Notes: generated from the letters alone by a model not told the origin. Counted from the first letter of the stretch, positions 8,867-16,974 are shown. The stretch is DNA of 38,955 bases from an uncultured Clostridia bacterium (GCA_946493765.1 CAMMAZ010000020.1:1-38955); one strand, 5' to 3'. Numbers and translations are program-made.

Positions 8867-11617
8867 TTATTCGTTTAACAAGGCGCACTGGATATGATCC
8901 GCAAACACTTCCTGCCCGCCGCCCCAGGATGCGGCGAAAACACGCATTTTCGTGCAGCCTTCCGGCACGGTGAACACTGTTTCAAAGCTGTGATAATCGG
9001 TGGTCGTGACCATAAATGAGCCTTGATTGAGGATATTATAATCATCATCCAGAAAATGCACGCCGAATTCCGCAACCGTTTCAAATGCGCCGACCTTGAT
9101 GTCTCCTGAATAAAGATACATCTGTCCCGGCTGCACGTCAAATATGCGTTCGATCCAGCCCTCCTGGATCCGCACGGCCCAGTCGCCATGTGATGCGTTG
9201 CCGGTTATGTTTTCATAGCCGAAACCGTCCCAGCCTTCCATGGTGTTTTCAAAACTGGAATTTTCAATGATCGCCGTGCCCGGCTGCTCCATTTCCAAAA
9301 ACATATCGCCGGACACCGGGGTGAAATCATCCGCCACCGGCGTTAAGGAAAAGGCGGTGTCGAAACGCCTACTCCAATCGCAGCCTGCCGTCCAGGGCGT
9401 TTGCCCGAATGCATAAGCACCGATGTCCACGCGGTCACCGGTATCATCTTCACCGCCGACCGGCAGTTTGATGCCGCGGTCGATTGCAGCAGAACCGCTT
9501 TGCAGCGTCATATCGTCGTTTAATTTGACCGCCGGGTCGGTGCTCAGCAGGTTGTTGGAATAAAAAGCGCCGGTGCCGTAATAAACGCTGGGCAGGATGT
9601 TATTGTAAAACTGATCGCCGTCCCACCGCGCGCCGATAAAGGCATTGTTGTCAAAGGGATTTTGCATGTTGCCGGTTGCAATCGGTTTTTCCGACAAAAA
9701 CGTGTTGTTATAGATCCTGTTGTTATAAGAGGGGTTATTGAGGATCATCGCAAGATCGACGTCATAGCAGACATTGTGATGCAAAAGAAAATTCATGCTG
9801 CCGTTGTCGAGATAATAGGCGACAAACGCATGACCGTCATTGCTGTCGAAAACGATATTGTGATCCACCTCGACGGTGTTCTCCGCGTCGAACTTATACG
9901 CCCCGATCCCCGACACGTCATACATATTCACCGCGCAGTTGCTGATTTTGTTGTAGCTTACCCGCATGTTTTTGCAGCTTAAAACAATGCCGCTTCTGGC
10001 GATATTGTCGATCGTGTTATGTGAAATCAGGGTGTTCTCGCAATATTTTCCCTCCACCGCCGCGGCGTTGGAATTGATATAGTTAATATCGTGAATATTA
10101 TTGTTGACCACCGAACAGTTATCGGCATAGATTTCAACGCCGCCCTCGGCGCTGTAGGCGATCTCGCAGTTTTCGACCACGGAGGATTCTCCCCACAGTT
10201 CCAGACCGTACCATTCCGCCTCCCAGGGATAATACCGGGACTGCACGGTGTGATAGTAATATAAAATGGCGTTTTCATCCAAATGCAGATGATCGCTGCC
10301 CGCATTGGTTTTGACGTTGGCACCGAAAATTTCCAAGCCTTTGACGGTGATATAGGAACGATCCCGCACATCGAACGCATCCGGCCGAACGGAATATTCA
10401 AAATGCAGCGTATCCGGTGCAACGCCGGCTTCCGGTTTGTAATATAACGTTCCGTTGCCGTCGTAGTACCATTCGTCGGCTGTGTCCAACAGATTCAGCG
10501 CGTCGTAAAAATAAAAATTGCTGTCGGTTGTCGGTGAATCCCAGCCGGAAGCGATCGTTTCAAAGGATACGTTGCCTGCGCTGTGCTCCGTGACGGTCGA
10601 GGAATAATAAATATAATGGGACGTGCCCTCAATGAAAATCTTCGCGCCGGTAAAATAACCGTCCGGCTGGGAAAGCGACGCCGCCGAAACCTGCGAATCG
10701 GAGGCGCTGTCCGCCGATAAGACATTGCCCACAGCGATCACATTCTCCGATTCCTTGTTGGGATACCGGGCGATCTGCGCCATTTCACCGTTGACAAACA
10801 GCTGATTTTCGGTGCGCCGCCATAAATAGAAATTGGTTTTGTAGATCCCGTCCTGGTAAGCTTCCCATTCGCTGTCGATCACTTCGGTGCCGGAAACGGT
10901 AACCGATTCGTCTTGATCGGCCATGAAGGTGATCGGCGCGCCGGCCTCCCCCTCGTTTTTGGGCGTGACCGTTTCCCGGTAAATCCCCTCGCGGATCAGG
11001 CAGGTGTCGCCCGCCGTCATGACCGACGCCGCTTGCTGCACCGTCAAAAACGGAGCCGTTTCGCTGCCGTCGTTTGTGTCGCTTCCGGTTTTTGCAACGT
11101 AATACAGCGCGCTGTTGCGAATCGAGGTCAATCCCACAAGGGATTGCCGCAAAAATAAAATATCCTTGCCGCCGCTGTCCTGATCGGCATTGACATCCAT
11201 CGCCCGCACCTGCGCGTCCGATAATGTTAAATGTTGTGTTGCATATAATCGCGCCAGCAGCACGTCTTTTCCGTTGATTTTCGCGTCGCTGTTCACATCG
11301 CCGAAAATCACCGCGGTCGCCGTGTCTTTGCCGGTCGAAAACGTCCATCCGGTCGCCACATTTCCGCTTGATACCGTGTCTTCGTTTGCATCACAGACCG
11401 TTATGGCGCCGCTGTTTTCAAAGCCGTTCAAAACGTCCTGCAAAGACGTCTGCGGCGCAATGCCGGATAAAATCCCGGTGCTTTTGACATATTTCATCTG
11501 CCCATAAGGCTTCACCGCCAATGCCGGCGTGCTGTCCGCTTGCTCCTCTTTCGCGCGCACCGCCGCGCCGGAACACAATACCGCGAATAGCAGCAAAAAC
11601 GATAGCCATCTTTTCAT
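8867..11617 (-). CDS. Secreted right-handed beta-helix protein with an N-terminal dockerin and a C-terminal carbohydrate-binding-like domain
   Basis: 916 aa from ATG 11617, chosen because GGGGAG lies upstream and residues 1-22 form a signal peptide (MKRWLSFLLL...AVRA). A type I dockerin lies at about residues 104-163, with two Ca-binding repeats (GDVNSDAKINGKDVLLAR and MDVNADQDSGGKDILFLR). From about 170 comes YYVAKTGSDTNDGS, the usual opening of DUF1565-type parallel beta-helices, with many Asn-rich rungs up to about 750. The last 140 residues (NSSFENTMEGW...WIERIFDVQPG) resemble a beta-sandwich carbohydrate-binding module. It may be a polysaccharide lyase or glycosidase; no catalytic residues can be assigned. 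It is the first gene of a two-gene operon. Confidence 0.85.
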   Translation of the reverse strand: MKRWLSFLLLFAVLCSGAAVRAKEEQADSTPALAVKPYGQMKYVKSTGILSGIAPQTSLQDVLNGFENSGAITVCDANEDTVSSGNVATGWTFSTGKDTATAVIFGDVNSDAKINGKDVLLARLYATQHLTLSDAQVRAMDVNADQDSGGKDILFLRQSLVGLTSIRNSALYYVAKTGSDTNDGSETAPFLTVQQAASVMTAGDTCLIREGIYRETVTPKNEGEAGAPITFMADQDESVTVSGTEVIDSEWEAYQDGIYKTNFYLWRRTENQLFVNGEMAQIARYPNKESENVIAVGNVLSADSASDSQVSAASLSQPDGYFTGAKIFIEGTSHYIYYSSTVTEHSAGNVSFETIASGWDSPTTDSNFYFYDALNLLDTADEWYYDGNGTLYYKPEAGVAPDTLHFEYSVRPDAFDVRDRSYITVKGLEIFGANVKTNAGSDHLHLDENAILYYYHTVQSRYYPWEAEWYGLELWGESSVVENCEIAYSAEGGVEIYADNCSVVNNNIHDINYINSNAAAVEGKYCENTLISHNTIDNIARSGIVLSCKNMRVSYNKISNCAVNMYDVSGIGAYKFDAENTVEVDHNIVFDSNDGHAFVAYYLDNGSMNFLLHHNVCYDVDLAMILNNPSYNNRIYNNTFLSEKPIATGNMQNPFDNNAFIGARWDGDQFYNNILPSVYYGTGAFYSNNLLSTDPAVKLNDDMTLQSGSAAIDRGIKLPVGGEDDTGDRVDIGAYAFGQTPWTAGCDWSRRFDTAFSLTPVADDFTPVSGDMFLEMEQPGTAIIENSSFENTMEGWDGFGYENITGNASHGDWAVRIQEGWIERIFDVQPGQMYLYSGDIKVGAFETVAEFGVHFLDDDYNILNQGSFMVTTTDYHSFETVFTVPEGCTKMRVFAASWGGGQEVFADHIQCALLNE

Positions 11618-11648
11618 GTGGTCTTCTCCCCAAAACCTATTTTTGTTC

Positions 11649-11677
11649 AGTATAACACACATTTGTGCACCTGACAA
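11649..11677 (-). promoter_or_regulatory. Promoter of the beta-helix/oxidoreductase operon
   Basis: On the minus strand TTGTCA (11677-11672) and TATACT (11654-11649) have a 17-bp spacer. Expected start is near 11642, giving a leader of about 25 nt before ATG 11617. Confidence 0.8.
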
Positions 11678-11742
11678 GCAATTGCCGGAAAATCAAGTCC
11701 CGGCACAAATTTGAAAAGCTTTTGCCGCGCTTGCGGCCAACA

Positions 11743-11774
11743 AAAACGCCTCCCTTGTGCAAGGGAGGCGTTTT
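11743..11774. terminator. Strong bidirectional hairpin terminator
   Basis: AAAACGCCTCCCTT (11743-11756) and its exact complement (11761-11774) enclose the 4-nt loop GTGC. T-runs occur on both strands. It lies 100 bp downstream of the 56-aa ribbon-helix-helix gene (minus strand), which it probably terminates, and it also insulates the beta-helix promoter. Confidence 0.85.
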
Positions 11775-11793
11775 CCTGATAAATGATATTTTC

Positions 11794-11828
11794 CACCTCA
11801 TCCACCGCTAGCGCCGACTGATGAGGTG
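11794..11828. repeat. Inverted repeat CACCTCATC/GATGAGGTG
   Basis: Perfect 9-bp arms (11794-11802 and 11820-11828) enclose 17 bp that include the palindrome GCTAGC. No T-run follows. It resembles small dispersed intergenic repeats common in Clostridia, but no second copy is present in this window. Confidence 0.5.
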
Positions 11829-11873
11829 TTAAAGCGCAAAACTCCTGTTTCTCATCAGTTCGCTGTTATGCTT

Positions 11874-12044
11874 TTAATTCTCCTTATGCATATTTTTAAT
11901 TGAAAAATCGATGCATTGATTGATAAAATCACTTCTGCTGATTTCATATTGCGCGGCATAGCCATCCACGGTTTTTAACTTTTCAGTCTCAATCCGAATC
12001 GTTACCACTTCTTTTTTATATTGCTTCGGAATAAATTCAGCCAT
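11874..12044 (-). CDS. Small ribbon-helix-helix (CopG/Arc-like) DNA-binding protein
   Basis: 56 aa, ATG at 12044 with AAGAGGTGA upstream. Sequence begins MAEFIPKQYKKEVVTIRIET; the segment VVTIRIET is the expected beta-strand, followed by two helices (EKLKTVDGYAAQYEI, SRSDFINQCIDFSI) as in ribbon-helix-helix dimers. These proteins bind short palindromes. A perfect 10-bp-arm palindrome lies 58 bp upstream in the shared divergent promoter region, so autoregulation and control of the divergent HTH gene are likely. It could be an antitoxin-like regulator, but no toxin gene adjoins it. Confidence 0.8.
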   Translation of the reverse strand: MAEFIPKQYKKEVVTIRIETEKLKTVDGYAAQYEISRSDFINQCIDFSIKNMHKEN

Positions 12045-12065
12045 TTTAAAATCACCTCTTGAAAA

Positions 12066-12128
12066 ATTATACTTCGTATTGTATGCTAAAAATAGATTCT
12101 TATTTAGAATACATATTATATTCTAAAT
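12066..12128. promoter_or_regulatory. Divergent promoter region with a perfect palindrome
   Basis: ATTTAGAATA (12102-12111) and TATTCTAAAT (12119-12128) are exact inverted repeats with a 7-bp spacer; the centre contains TATAAT-like sequence on the minus strand. A second TATAAT on the minus strand (12071-12066) lies just before the ribosome site of the ribbon-helix-helix gene. No matching -35 box is convincing on either strand. The palindrome is a good operator candidate for one of the two flanking DNA-binding proteins. Confidence 0.6.
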
Positions 12129-12165
12129 GGAACCTATATTAAATTTTTCAGGGGGGTATATTTTC

Positions 12166-12645
12166 ATGTCCACAAACAAAACAGAGGATGGGAAATTGAA
12201 TCTTTGCGGCAGTCAGATCGCGCTGCTGCGCCGCCGGATGGTTCCCAAAACAACACCGGCCGCGTTTGCAAAAAAACTTTCGCAAAACGGTTTGCCAATC
12301 CATGAAAAAGAGCTCAAAGAAATTGAAGCCGGACAGCGGGCAGTGACGGATATTGAGCTGAAGGCGATTGCAGATCAATTTGACATTTTCGCCGACACGC
12401 TGCTCATCGACAGCAAAGACACCTTTTCAAGAATCGCACCGGTTCCCGGCAACCGTTTTGCCTGCTGTGCCGACTGCCGGTATTTTCTGCAGCATTATAT
12501 CAAGGATAACGGGGTTTTGACAGCTGTCAACTGCGGGCATTGCATTTATGCCGGTGCACGCCGCAAACTGCCGCTGAACGCCGACTGCCCGTATTTCGAA
12601 GCGGCGGAAGTCAAACAAACTGAAATGCTGCAGGTCAATCCGTAA
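12166..12645 (+). CDS. HTH-domain protein with a Cys-rich C-terminus
   Basis: 159 aa from ATG 12166, which has GGGGGG 9 bp upstream; an in-frame ATG at 12127 lies inside the palindrome and lacks a ribosome site. Residues about 10-75 resemble an XRE-type helix-turn-helix (SQIALLRRRM ... LKEIEAGQRAVTDIELKAIADQF). The C-terminal part has Cys/His pairs (CCADCRYF, NCGHCIYA, ADCPYF) that look like a small metal site. Together this suggests a metal- or redox-sensing regulator, but I do not recognise a named family. The reading frame continues, after a single TAA, into a second HTH segment. Confidence 0.7.
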   Translation: MSTNKTEDGKLNLCGSQIALLRRRMVPKTTPAAFAKKLSQNGLPIHEKELKEIEAGQRAVTDIELKAIADQFDIFADTLLIDSKDTFSRIAPVPGNRFACCADCRYFLQHYIKDNGVLTAVNCGHCIYAGARRKLPLNADCPYFEAAEVKQTEMLQVNP

Positions 12646-12654
12646 ATACAGGTT

Positions 12655-12846
12655 TTGTGCGCCCGTTTGCGGCAATACCGCCGGAGGAAATTTGCAAAAT
12701 TATCTGATTTGGAAAAAGCGACCGGCATTTCCATTGCAACGATTGAAGCCATCGAAACAGGAGAAATTCCGGAAGGATTCAGTTTGACCCGATTGCTCAC
12801 GCTTTGCAGCACGCTGGGCGTCGATTTAAAAGACTGTCTGGATTGA
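12655..12846 (+). CDS. Small HTH (XRE-like) segment, possibly the detached C-terminus of the preceding gene
   Basis: 63 aa if started at TTG 12655. It has an HTH pattern (KLSDLEKATGISIATIEAIE, then LTRLLTLCSTLGVDLKDCLD). There is no ribosome site better than a weak AGG before the TTG. It lies in exactly the same frame as the upstream HTH gene, separated only by TAA at 12643-12645 and three codons. It may therefore be translated by coupling, be part of a longer protein broken by a nonsense mutation, or be untranslated. Confidence 0.5.
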   Translation: MCARLRQYRRRKFAKLSDLEKATGISIATIEAIETGEIPEGFSLTRLLTLCSTLGVDLKDCLD

Positions 12847-12887
12847 CCGGCATGCTTTTGCGCGCGGCAGCGCTGCCCAAAAATGAC

Positions 12888-12916
12888 TTGTGCAAACGGT
12901 AAAAATCATGTATAAT
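12888..12916 (+). promoter_or_regulatory. Promoter of the antiporter transcript
   Basis: TTGTGC (12888-12893) and TATAAT (12911-12916) with a 17-bp spacer. Expected start is near 12923, which leaves a leader of about 150 nt before the antiporter start codon, unusually long for this window. Confidence 0.8.
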
Positions 12917-12923
12917 AAAAATA

Positions 12924-13068
12924 TCGTACTTTTTATTTGTTTTTCCTATTTTTCGGTTGCCCGCACAAACAGCAAGGCGCATAAGCTTTATGGATGGCAA
13001 ATAAGCTGTGCCGTTCCCCGCGCTTTGTCTATGTTACGGGCGGCCGTTTTATTTTTTCAAGGAGGGAA
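12924..13068 (+). promoter_or_regulatory. Structured 5' leader with an attenuator-like terminator before the antiporter gene (candidate riboswitch)
   Basis: Upstream part: ACAGC (12969-12973) can pair with GCTGT (13005-13009), enclosing a perfect CATAA-GCT-TTATG hairpin (12980-12992) and a repeated ATAAGCT (12981-12987, 13001-13007). Downstream part: GCCG (13010-13013) and CCCG (13017-13020) can pair with CGGG (13037-13040) and CGGC (13041-13044), followed by CGTTTTATTTTTT. The ribosome site AAGGAGGG (13059-13066) follows this T-run directly. The first stem ends exactly where the terminator stem begins, so the two may interact. I could not match it to a named riboswitch from memory. Confidence 0.45.
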
Positions 13069-13073
13069 GACCC

Positions 13074-14687
13074 ATGTCCGTCTATCTGCTGCTGGCCGCC
13101 GTTGTGATGCTGTGCTGCGTGCTGTTTCAAAAAATCTCGTTTAAATTCGGGATCCCGACGCTGCTGGTTTTTATTCTGCTGGGCATGGTGTTCGGGTCGG
13201 ACGGGCTCGTTAAAATTCCCTTTGACGACTATGGTTTTGCAGAACAGATCTGTTCGATCGCTTTAATTTTTATCATGTTCTACGGCGGCTTCGGCACCAA
13301 GTGGAGCGAGGCCAGGCCGGTGGCGGTGAAAGCGGTTTGTCTGTCTTCGCTTGGCGTTGTTTTCACCACCGCCTTTGTCGGGCTGTTTTGTTATTTTGTT
13401 TTAAAAATCGATCTATTAGAAAGTTTATTGCTCGGCGCGGTGATCAGCTCCACCGACGCGACGTCGGTTTTCTCGATCCTGCGATCCAGGCGGCTGAATT
13501 TGAAATACAACACCGCTTCTCTATTGGAGGTGGAAAGCGGCAGTAACGATCCGTTTTCTTATATGCTGACCGCTATTTTGCTATCGGTCATGCAGGGCAG
13601 CGCCTCTGCCGGACAGATCGCTTATATGATCTTTGCCCAAATCGTCTATGGGCTCGCTTTCGGTGTTGTGATCGCGCTGGCGGCAAGCCTGTTTTTAAAA
13701 AAATTCAAGTTTTCCGCCGCCGGATTTGATGCGATTTTTATCGTTGCGATCGCGCTCGTCGCTTATGCGGCGCCGTCCGCTTTATCCGGAAACGGTTATT
13801 TGAGCGCTTATATCGTTGGCATCGTGCTCGGCAATCAAAATATCAAAAACAAACGGTCGCTTGTCCATTTTTTCGACGGTGTGACCGGCATGATGCAGAT
13901 GCTGCTGTTTTTCCTTTTGGGGCTGCTCTCTTTTCCGTCCCAGCTGCCGCAGATTCTGCCGGTCGCTTTGCTGATCGCTTTGTTTTTAACATTCATCGCC
14001 CGACCAATGACGGTTTTTTTGCTGCTGACCCCGTTTAAAAGCCCGATCCGGCAGCAGCTGCTTGTTTCCTGGGCGGGACTGCGCGGCGCGGCGTCGATCG
14101 TTTTCGCCGTCATGGCGACCATCAGCCCTGCTTCTACCAACAATGATATTTTTCACATCGTTTTTTGCATCGTTTTGTTTTCCATCCTTGTGCAGGGCTC
14201 GTTGATTCCGCTGGTCGCCCAAAAGCTCAACATGACCGACAAAAATGCCGATGTTATGCAAACCTTTACCGACTACAGCGACGAAGTCCCCGTCCAGTTT
14301 ATTGAACTTTCCATGCCGGCGCGGCACCCTTGGGCCGGGAAAGCGCTCAAGGATATCATTTTGCCCCCGGATACCATTCTGGTTTTGCTATTGCGGGATG
14401 GTCAAAAAATCGTCCCGCGGGGAAAAACAGTTTTACAAGCGGGAGATACCCTGATTTTAAGTGCAAGGGCAGTCGGTGCGATCGAGGGGCTCACCCTCAC
14501 CGAACGGGTGATCGATAAAAACAGCAAATATCTGGGTCTGGAAATCTCCCAGATCCACAAAACCTTTGAAATGCTGATTATTCTGATCAAACGCGGCAAC
14601 CGGGTGATTATCCCCAGAGGAAAAACCGTCTTAAAGGAAAACGATATTCTTGTTATCCAGCGTTCGGAGCATGAAACGAAAGATTGA
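13074..14687 (+). CDS. Cation:proton antiporter (CPA1, NhaP2/CvrA type) with two C-terminal RCK_C domains
   Basis: 537 aa from ATG 13074 (AAGGAGGG 7 bp upstream; an in-frame ATG at 13008 lies inside the leader structure). About 12 hydrophobic helices fill residues 1-395. Key family motifs are SSTDATSVFSILR (D128, the expected ion-binding Asp) and LEVESGSNDP (E154, N158, D159). After residue 400 are two tandem TrkA_C/RCK_C-type domains (about 418-481 and 486-537), each with an IVPRGKTVL- or IIPRGKTVL-like element. NhaP2-type proteins exchange K+ or Na+ for H+ at the cytoplasmic membrane; RCK_C domains bind nucleotides such as c-di-AMP in some relatives. The ion is not determinable here. Confidence 0.9.
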   Translation: MSVYLLLAAVVMLCCVLFQKISFKFGIPTLLVFILLGMVFGSDGLVKIPFDDYGFAEQICSIALIFIMFYGGFGTKWSEARPVAVKAVCLSSLGVVFTTAFVGLFCYFVLKIDLLESLLLGAVISSTDATSVFSILRSRRLNLKYNTASLLEVESGSNDPFSYMLTAILLSVMQGSASAGQIAYMIFAQIVYGLAFGVVIALAASLFLKKFKFSAAGFDAIFIVAIALVAYAAPSALSGNGYLSAYIVGIVLGNQNIKNKRSLVHFFDGVTGMMQMLLFFLLGLLSFPSQLPQILPVALLIALFLTFIARPMTVFLLLTPFKSPIRQQLLVSWAGLRGAASIVFAVMATISPASTNNDIFHIVFCIVLFSILVQGSLIPLVAQKLNMTDKNADVMQTFTDYSDEVPVQFIELSMPARHPWAGKALKDIILPPDTILVLLLRDGQKIVPRGKTVLQAGDTLILSARAVGAIEGLTLTERVIDKNSKYLGLEISQIHKTFEMLIILIKRGNRVIIPRGKTVLKENDILVIQRSEHETKD

Positions 14688-14750
14688 TTTTTTTAAGGGA
14701 CCGAACATATTTATATAAAATTCCTTGCGGATGAAATGGGAGGATGCACG

Positions 14751-15800
14751 ATGCAGATGCGAGAAAGCTTTTTTGACGCCATCAACCAAAAATCCAGCCG
14801 GTACCTGCCGTTTGATCTGGAACTGTGCCCGGCATTGCAGGAAGAATTCAAACGCCGCACCGGCGCTGTGGACTATCTGGATTATTATAACGCGCCGATC
14901 CGGAACATCAACGTTCATTACCGCGGCGATACCAGCCGGTTCCACTGTTATTTTACCGATCTTGAAAATGTTGCGGTCGGCGATTGGGGAATCGGCTATA
15001 AAAGAAGCGGCGCCGCGCATTTTACCGAGAAATTGCACCCGATGCAAGGCTTTACAACACTGGAGGAATTCGAGCGCTACCCTTATCCCGTTGTAGAAGA
15101 TTATGATACCGCTTCTTTAAAGGCGGAATGTGCGCGCATCAAACAAAACGACCGCATCGTCAACGCGAGGCTGACACAGACTATGTTTGAAAAAGCCTGG
15201 CAAATGCGCGGTATGGAAGAATTTTTAATGGACCTGCTGGCAGAGCCGGAACTGGCGGATTATTTGTTAGAGCGGCTGTTCCGGGTTCAGAAAGAACTGG
15301 CGAAAGCTTATGTCGCGGCCGGCTGTGACATTCTGTCGCTGGGCGACGATGTTGCGACGCAAAACGGCATGATGATCAGCAAAGAAGTTTGGCGCACCTT
15401 TTTGAAAGGCCGCATGGCAGCCATTATCCGTGAGGCAAAACAAATCAATCCCAACGTCAAAATCTTTTATCACTGCTGCGGCAAGGTGGATGCGATTATC
15501 GATGAGTTGATCGAGATCGGCGTTGATATTCTCAATCCCATCCAACCGGAATGCATGGATATAGGGCAAATAAAACAGCGCTATGGCAAAAATCTGATCT
15601 TATGGGGCGGCCTTGGCACCCAGCAGGTTATGCCGTTTACCGATGCGGAAAATGTCCGGCAGGTTTGCCGGTCGCTGATTGAAAATATCGGCTGCGACGG
15701 CGGTTTTATCCTGTCCCCGGCACATGTGCTGGAACCGGAAGTCCCCTTTGAAAATATCGAAGCGTTTTTAGATTGCGTCAAAGCATATAACGAGCAATAA
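14751..15800 (+). CDS. Uroporphyrinogen decarboxylase-family protein (methyltransferase-like)
   Basis: 349 aa from ATG 14751 (GGGAGG at 14738-14743, 7-bp spacing; ATG 14736 precedes the site and ATG 14757 is possible). The TIM-barrel URO-D fold is seen in DILSLGDDVATQNG, KIFYHCCGKVDAIID, LWGGLGTQQVMPF and GGFILSPAHVLEP. HCCG resembles the zinc-binding His/Cys of MtaA/CmuA-like corrinoid methyltransferases, although the later Cys of those enzymes is not obvious. No haem genes are nearby, so a role other than haem synthesis is likely. It starts 63 bp after the antiporter and may share its transcript. Confidence 0.82.
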   Translation: MQMRESFFDAINQKSSRYLPFDLELCPALQEEFKRRTGAVDYLDYYNAPIRNINVHYRGDTSRFHCYFTDLENVAVGDWGIGYKRSGAAHFTEKLHPMQGFTTLEEFERYPYPVVEDYDTASLKAECARIKQNDRIVNARLTQTMFEKAWQMRGMEEFLMDLLAEPELADYLLERLFRVQKELAKAYVAAGCDILSLGDDVATQNGMMISKEVWRTFLKGRMAAIIREAKQINPNVKIFYHCCGKVDAIIDELIEIGVDILNPIQPECMDIGQIKQRYGKNLILWGGLGTQQVMPFTDAENVRQVCRSLIENIGCDGGFILSPAHVLEPEVPFENIEAFLDCVKAYNEQ

Positions 15801-15807
15801 AAAGTAA

Positions 15808-15838
15808 AAAGCCCTGCGTGGTGATCACGCAGGGCTTT
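15808..15838. terminator. Bidirectional terminator between convergent genes
   Basis: AAAGCCCTGCGTG (15808-15820) and its exact complement (15826-15838) enclose loop GTGAT. A-tract and T-tract flank both sides, so it can end the URO-D transcript and the convergent ROK operon. Confidence 0.88.
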
Positions 15839-15873
15839 ATCAACGGTATTTATATCCCACTTTGGCATCATGC

Positions 15874-16974
15874 CTATTCCAGCAGGCTGCCGCACTTCCC
15901 GTTTTGATAGCGTTCGAGCCTTTCCCGCTTTTGCAGCACGGCTTTGGACAGCTTGCTGTCCAAAGGCAGTCCGGCAATATCCGCCAGAATCTGCGCGGGG
16001 GTGTTTTCTTCTTTGATTTTGCGCCACTGCACCTCGTCCGCATTTTCATATAAAAGCATGGCGGCTGCCGTCAGCTGCAGCACTGCGGTATCGGCGCCGT
16101 ATTGATCCAGCAGCACAAGCGGACCGATCACGCGTTCGCCGTGCTGCAATTTTCGCTGCGGTTCCCTTGCGTTGCGCGTCACGGTGTCCGCAATGGTGCG
16201 GTCACAGAATTTTTGTTTGGAAAGGGCGGCAAATTCCGCCTGGTCTTTTTGATCATAGCCAAACGCTTGGCATAACACCGCGTTGGTTGCGGCATAATTG
16301 CGATCAAGCAGGGTTAAGATTTCCGGATCGTTGGCGGCGGCGCTGTAATCGGTGTACCCTTTTATCCAGCCGAGATAGGCGATCACACAGCTTGCGGCGT
16401 TGTAGGTATACAGCTTGCGGGTGAGAAAGTTCCCGAAATCCGCAACGGCGCAAATACCCCGAATCTGCGGATCGTATCCGGCAAACGGTTTTGCGTCGTA
16501 CTGCAAATACGGATAGTTTTCCGACGCAATGGAAAGTCCGCCGTCTTCTATGGTGGTGCAAAAAACGGTCGATTCGGCGATCGATACATTTGAAAGACCG
16601 ATCGCATCGTCAAGCGTTTTTGCCGGGTGCGACGCGTTTTCGCAGGTGATGATATACCGCTTTTTTCCGTCGTTTATCCGCTTTTGCAGCGCACGTCCCA
16701 CTTCCGGCAGGTTGGAGCCGCCCACCGACACCAGAATCAGTTCAATGTCGGAAAGATCGGCGTTTTCCCAGGTTGCGGCTTTGAAATTGCAAACGGTGTG
16801 CGCTTTTCGCACATTTCCGAAAAAATGAACTTTGAAGGATTTTTCGCGGTTCAGTTTGTCAACAAGTTCTTTGTTGTTATCAATAAACAGCACCGCGCAG
16901 CCGGATTCCGAAAGCAGTCTTCCGATAAATCCCCTGCCGGTCTTGCCCGCACCGATAACCGCAGCTTTACGCAT
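15874..16974 (-). CDS. Mannitol dehydrogenase-family (MtlD-like) protein, second paralogue
   Basis: 366 aa, cytosolic. An N-terminal Rossmann fold shows AAVIGAGKTGRGFIG (residues 4-18). The C-terminal domain has RKLYTYNAASCVIAYLG, the region that carries the catalytic Lys in polyol-specific long-chain dehydrogenases. The usual pattern is K-x4-N-x2-H; here it is K-x4-N-x2-S, so the His is missing. Length is close to mannitol-1-phosphate 5-dehydrogenase. It overlaps the upstream paralogue by 8 bp and is the last gene of the ROK operon. Probably an NAD(P)-dependent sugar-phosphate or polyol oxidoreductase with a non-mannitol substrate. Confidence 0.82.
   Translation of the reverse strand: MRKAAVIGAGKTGRGFIGRLLSESGCAVLFIDNNKELVDKLNREKSFKVHFFGNVRKAHTVCNFKAATWENADLSDIELILVSVGGSNLPEVGRALQKRINDGKKRYIITCENASHPAKTLDDAIGLSNVSIAESTVFCTTIEDGGLSIASENYPYLQYDAKPFAGYDPQIRGICAVADFGNFLTRKLYTYNAASCVIAYLGWIKGYTDYSAAANDPEILTLLDRNYAATNAVLCQAFGYDQKDQAEFAALSKQKFCDRTIADTVTRNAREPQRKLQHGERVIGPLVLLDQYGADTAVLQLTAAAMLLYENADEVQWRKIKEENTPAQILADIAGLPLDSKLSKAVLQKRERLERYQNGKCGSLLE

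Noticed and set aside
12890-13144. Plus-strand frame beginning MQTVKIMYNK
   Set aside because: It covers the antiporter promoter and leader, is out of frame with the antiporter and lacks a ribosome site.
14751-15800. A haem-biosynthesis hemE gene
   Set aside because: The protein is URO-D-like, but no other haem gene is nearby and the HCCG motif fits the methyltransferase-like branch better.
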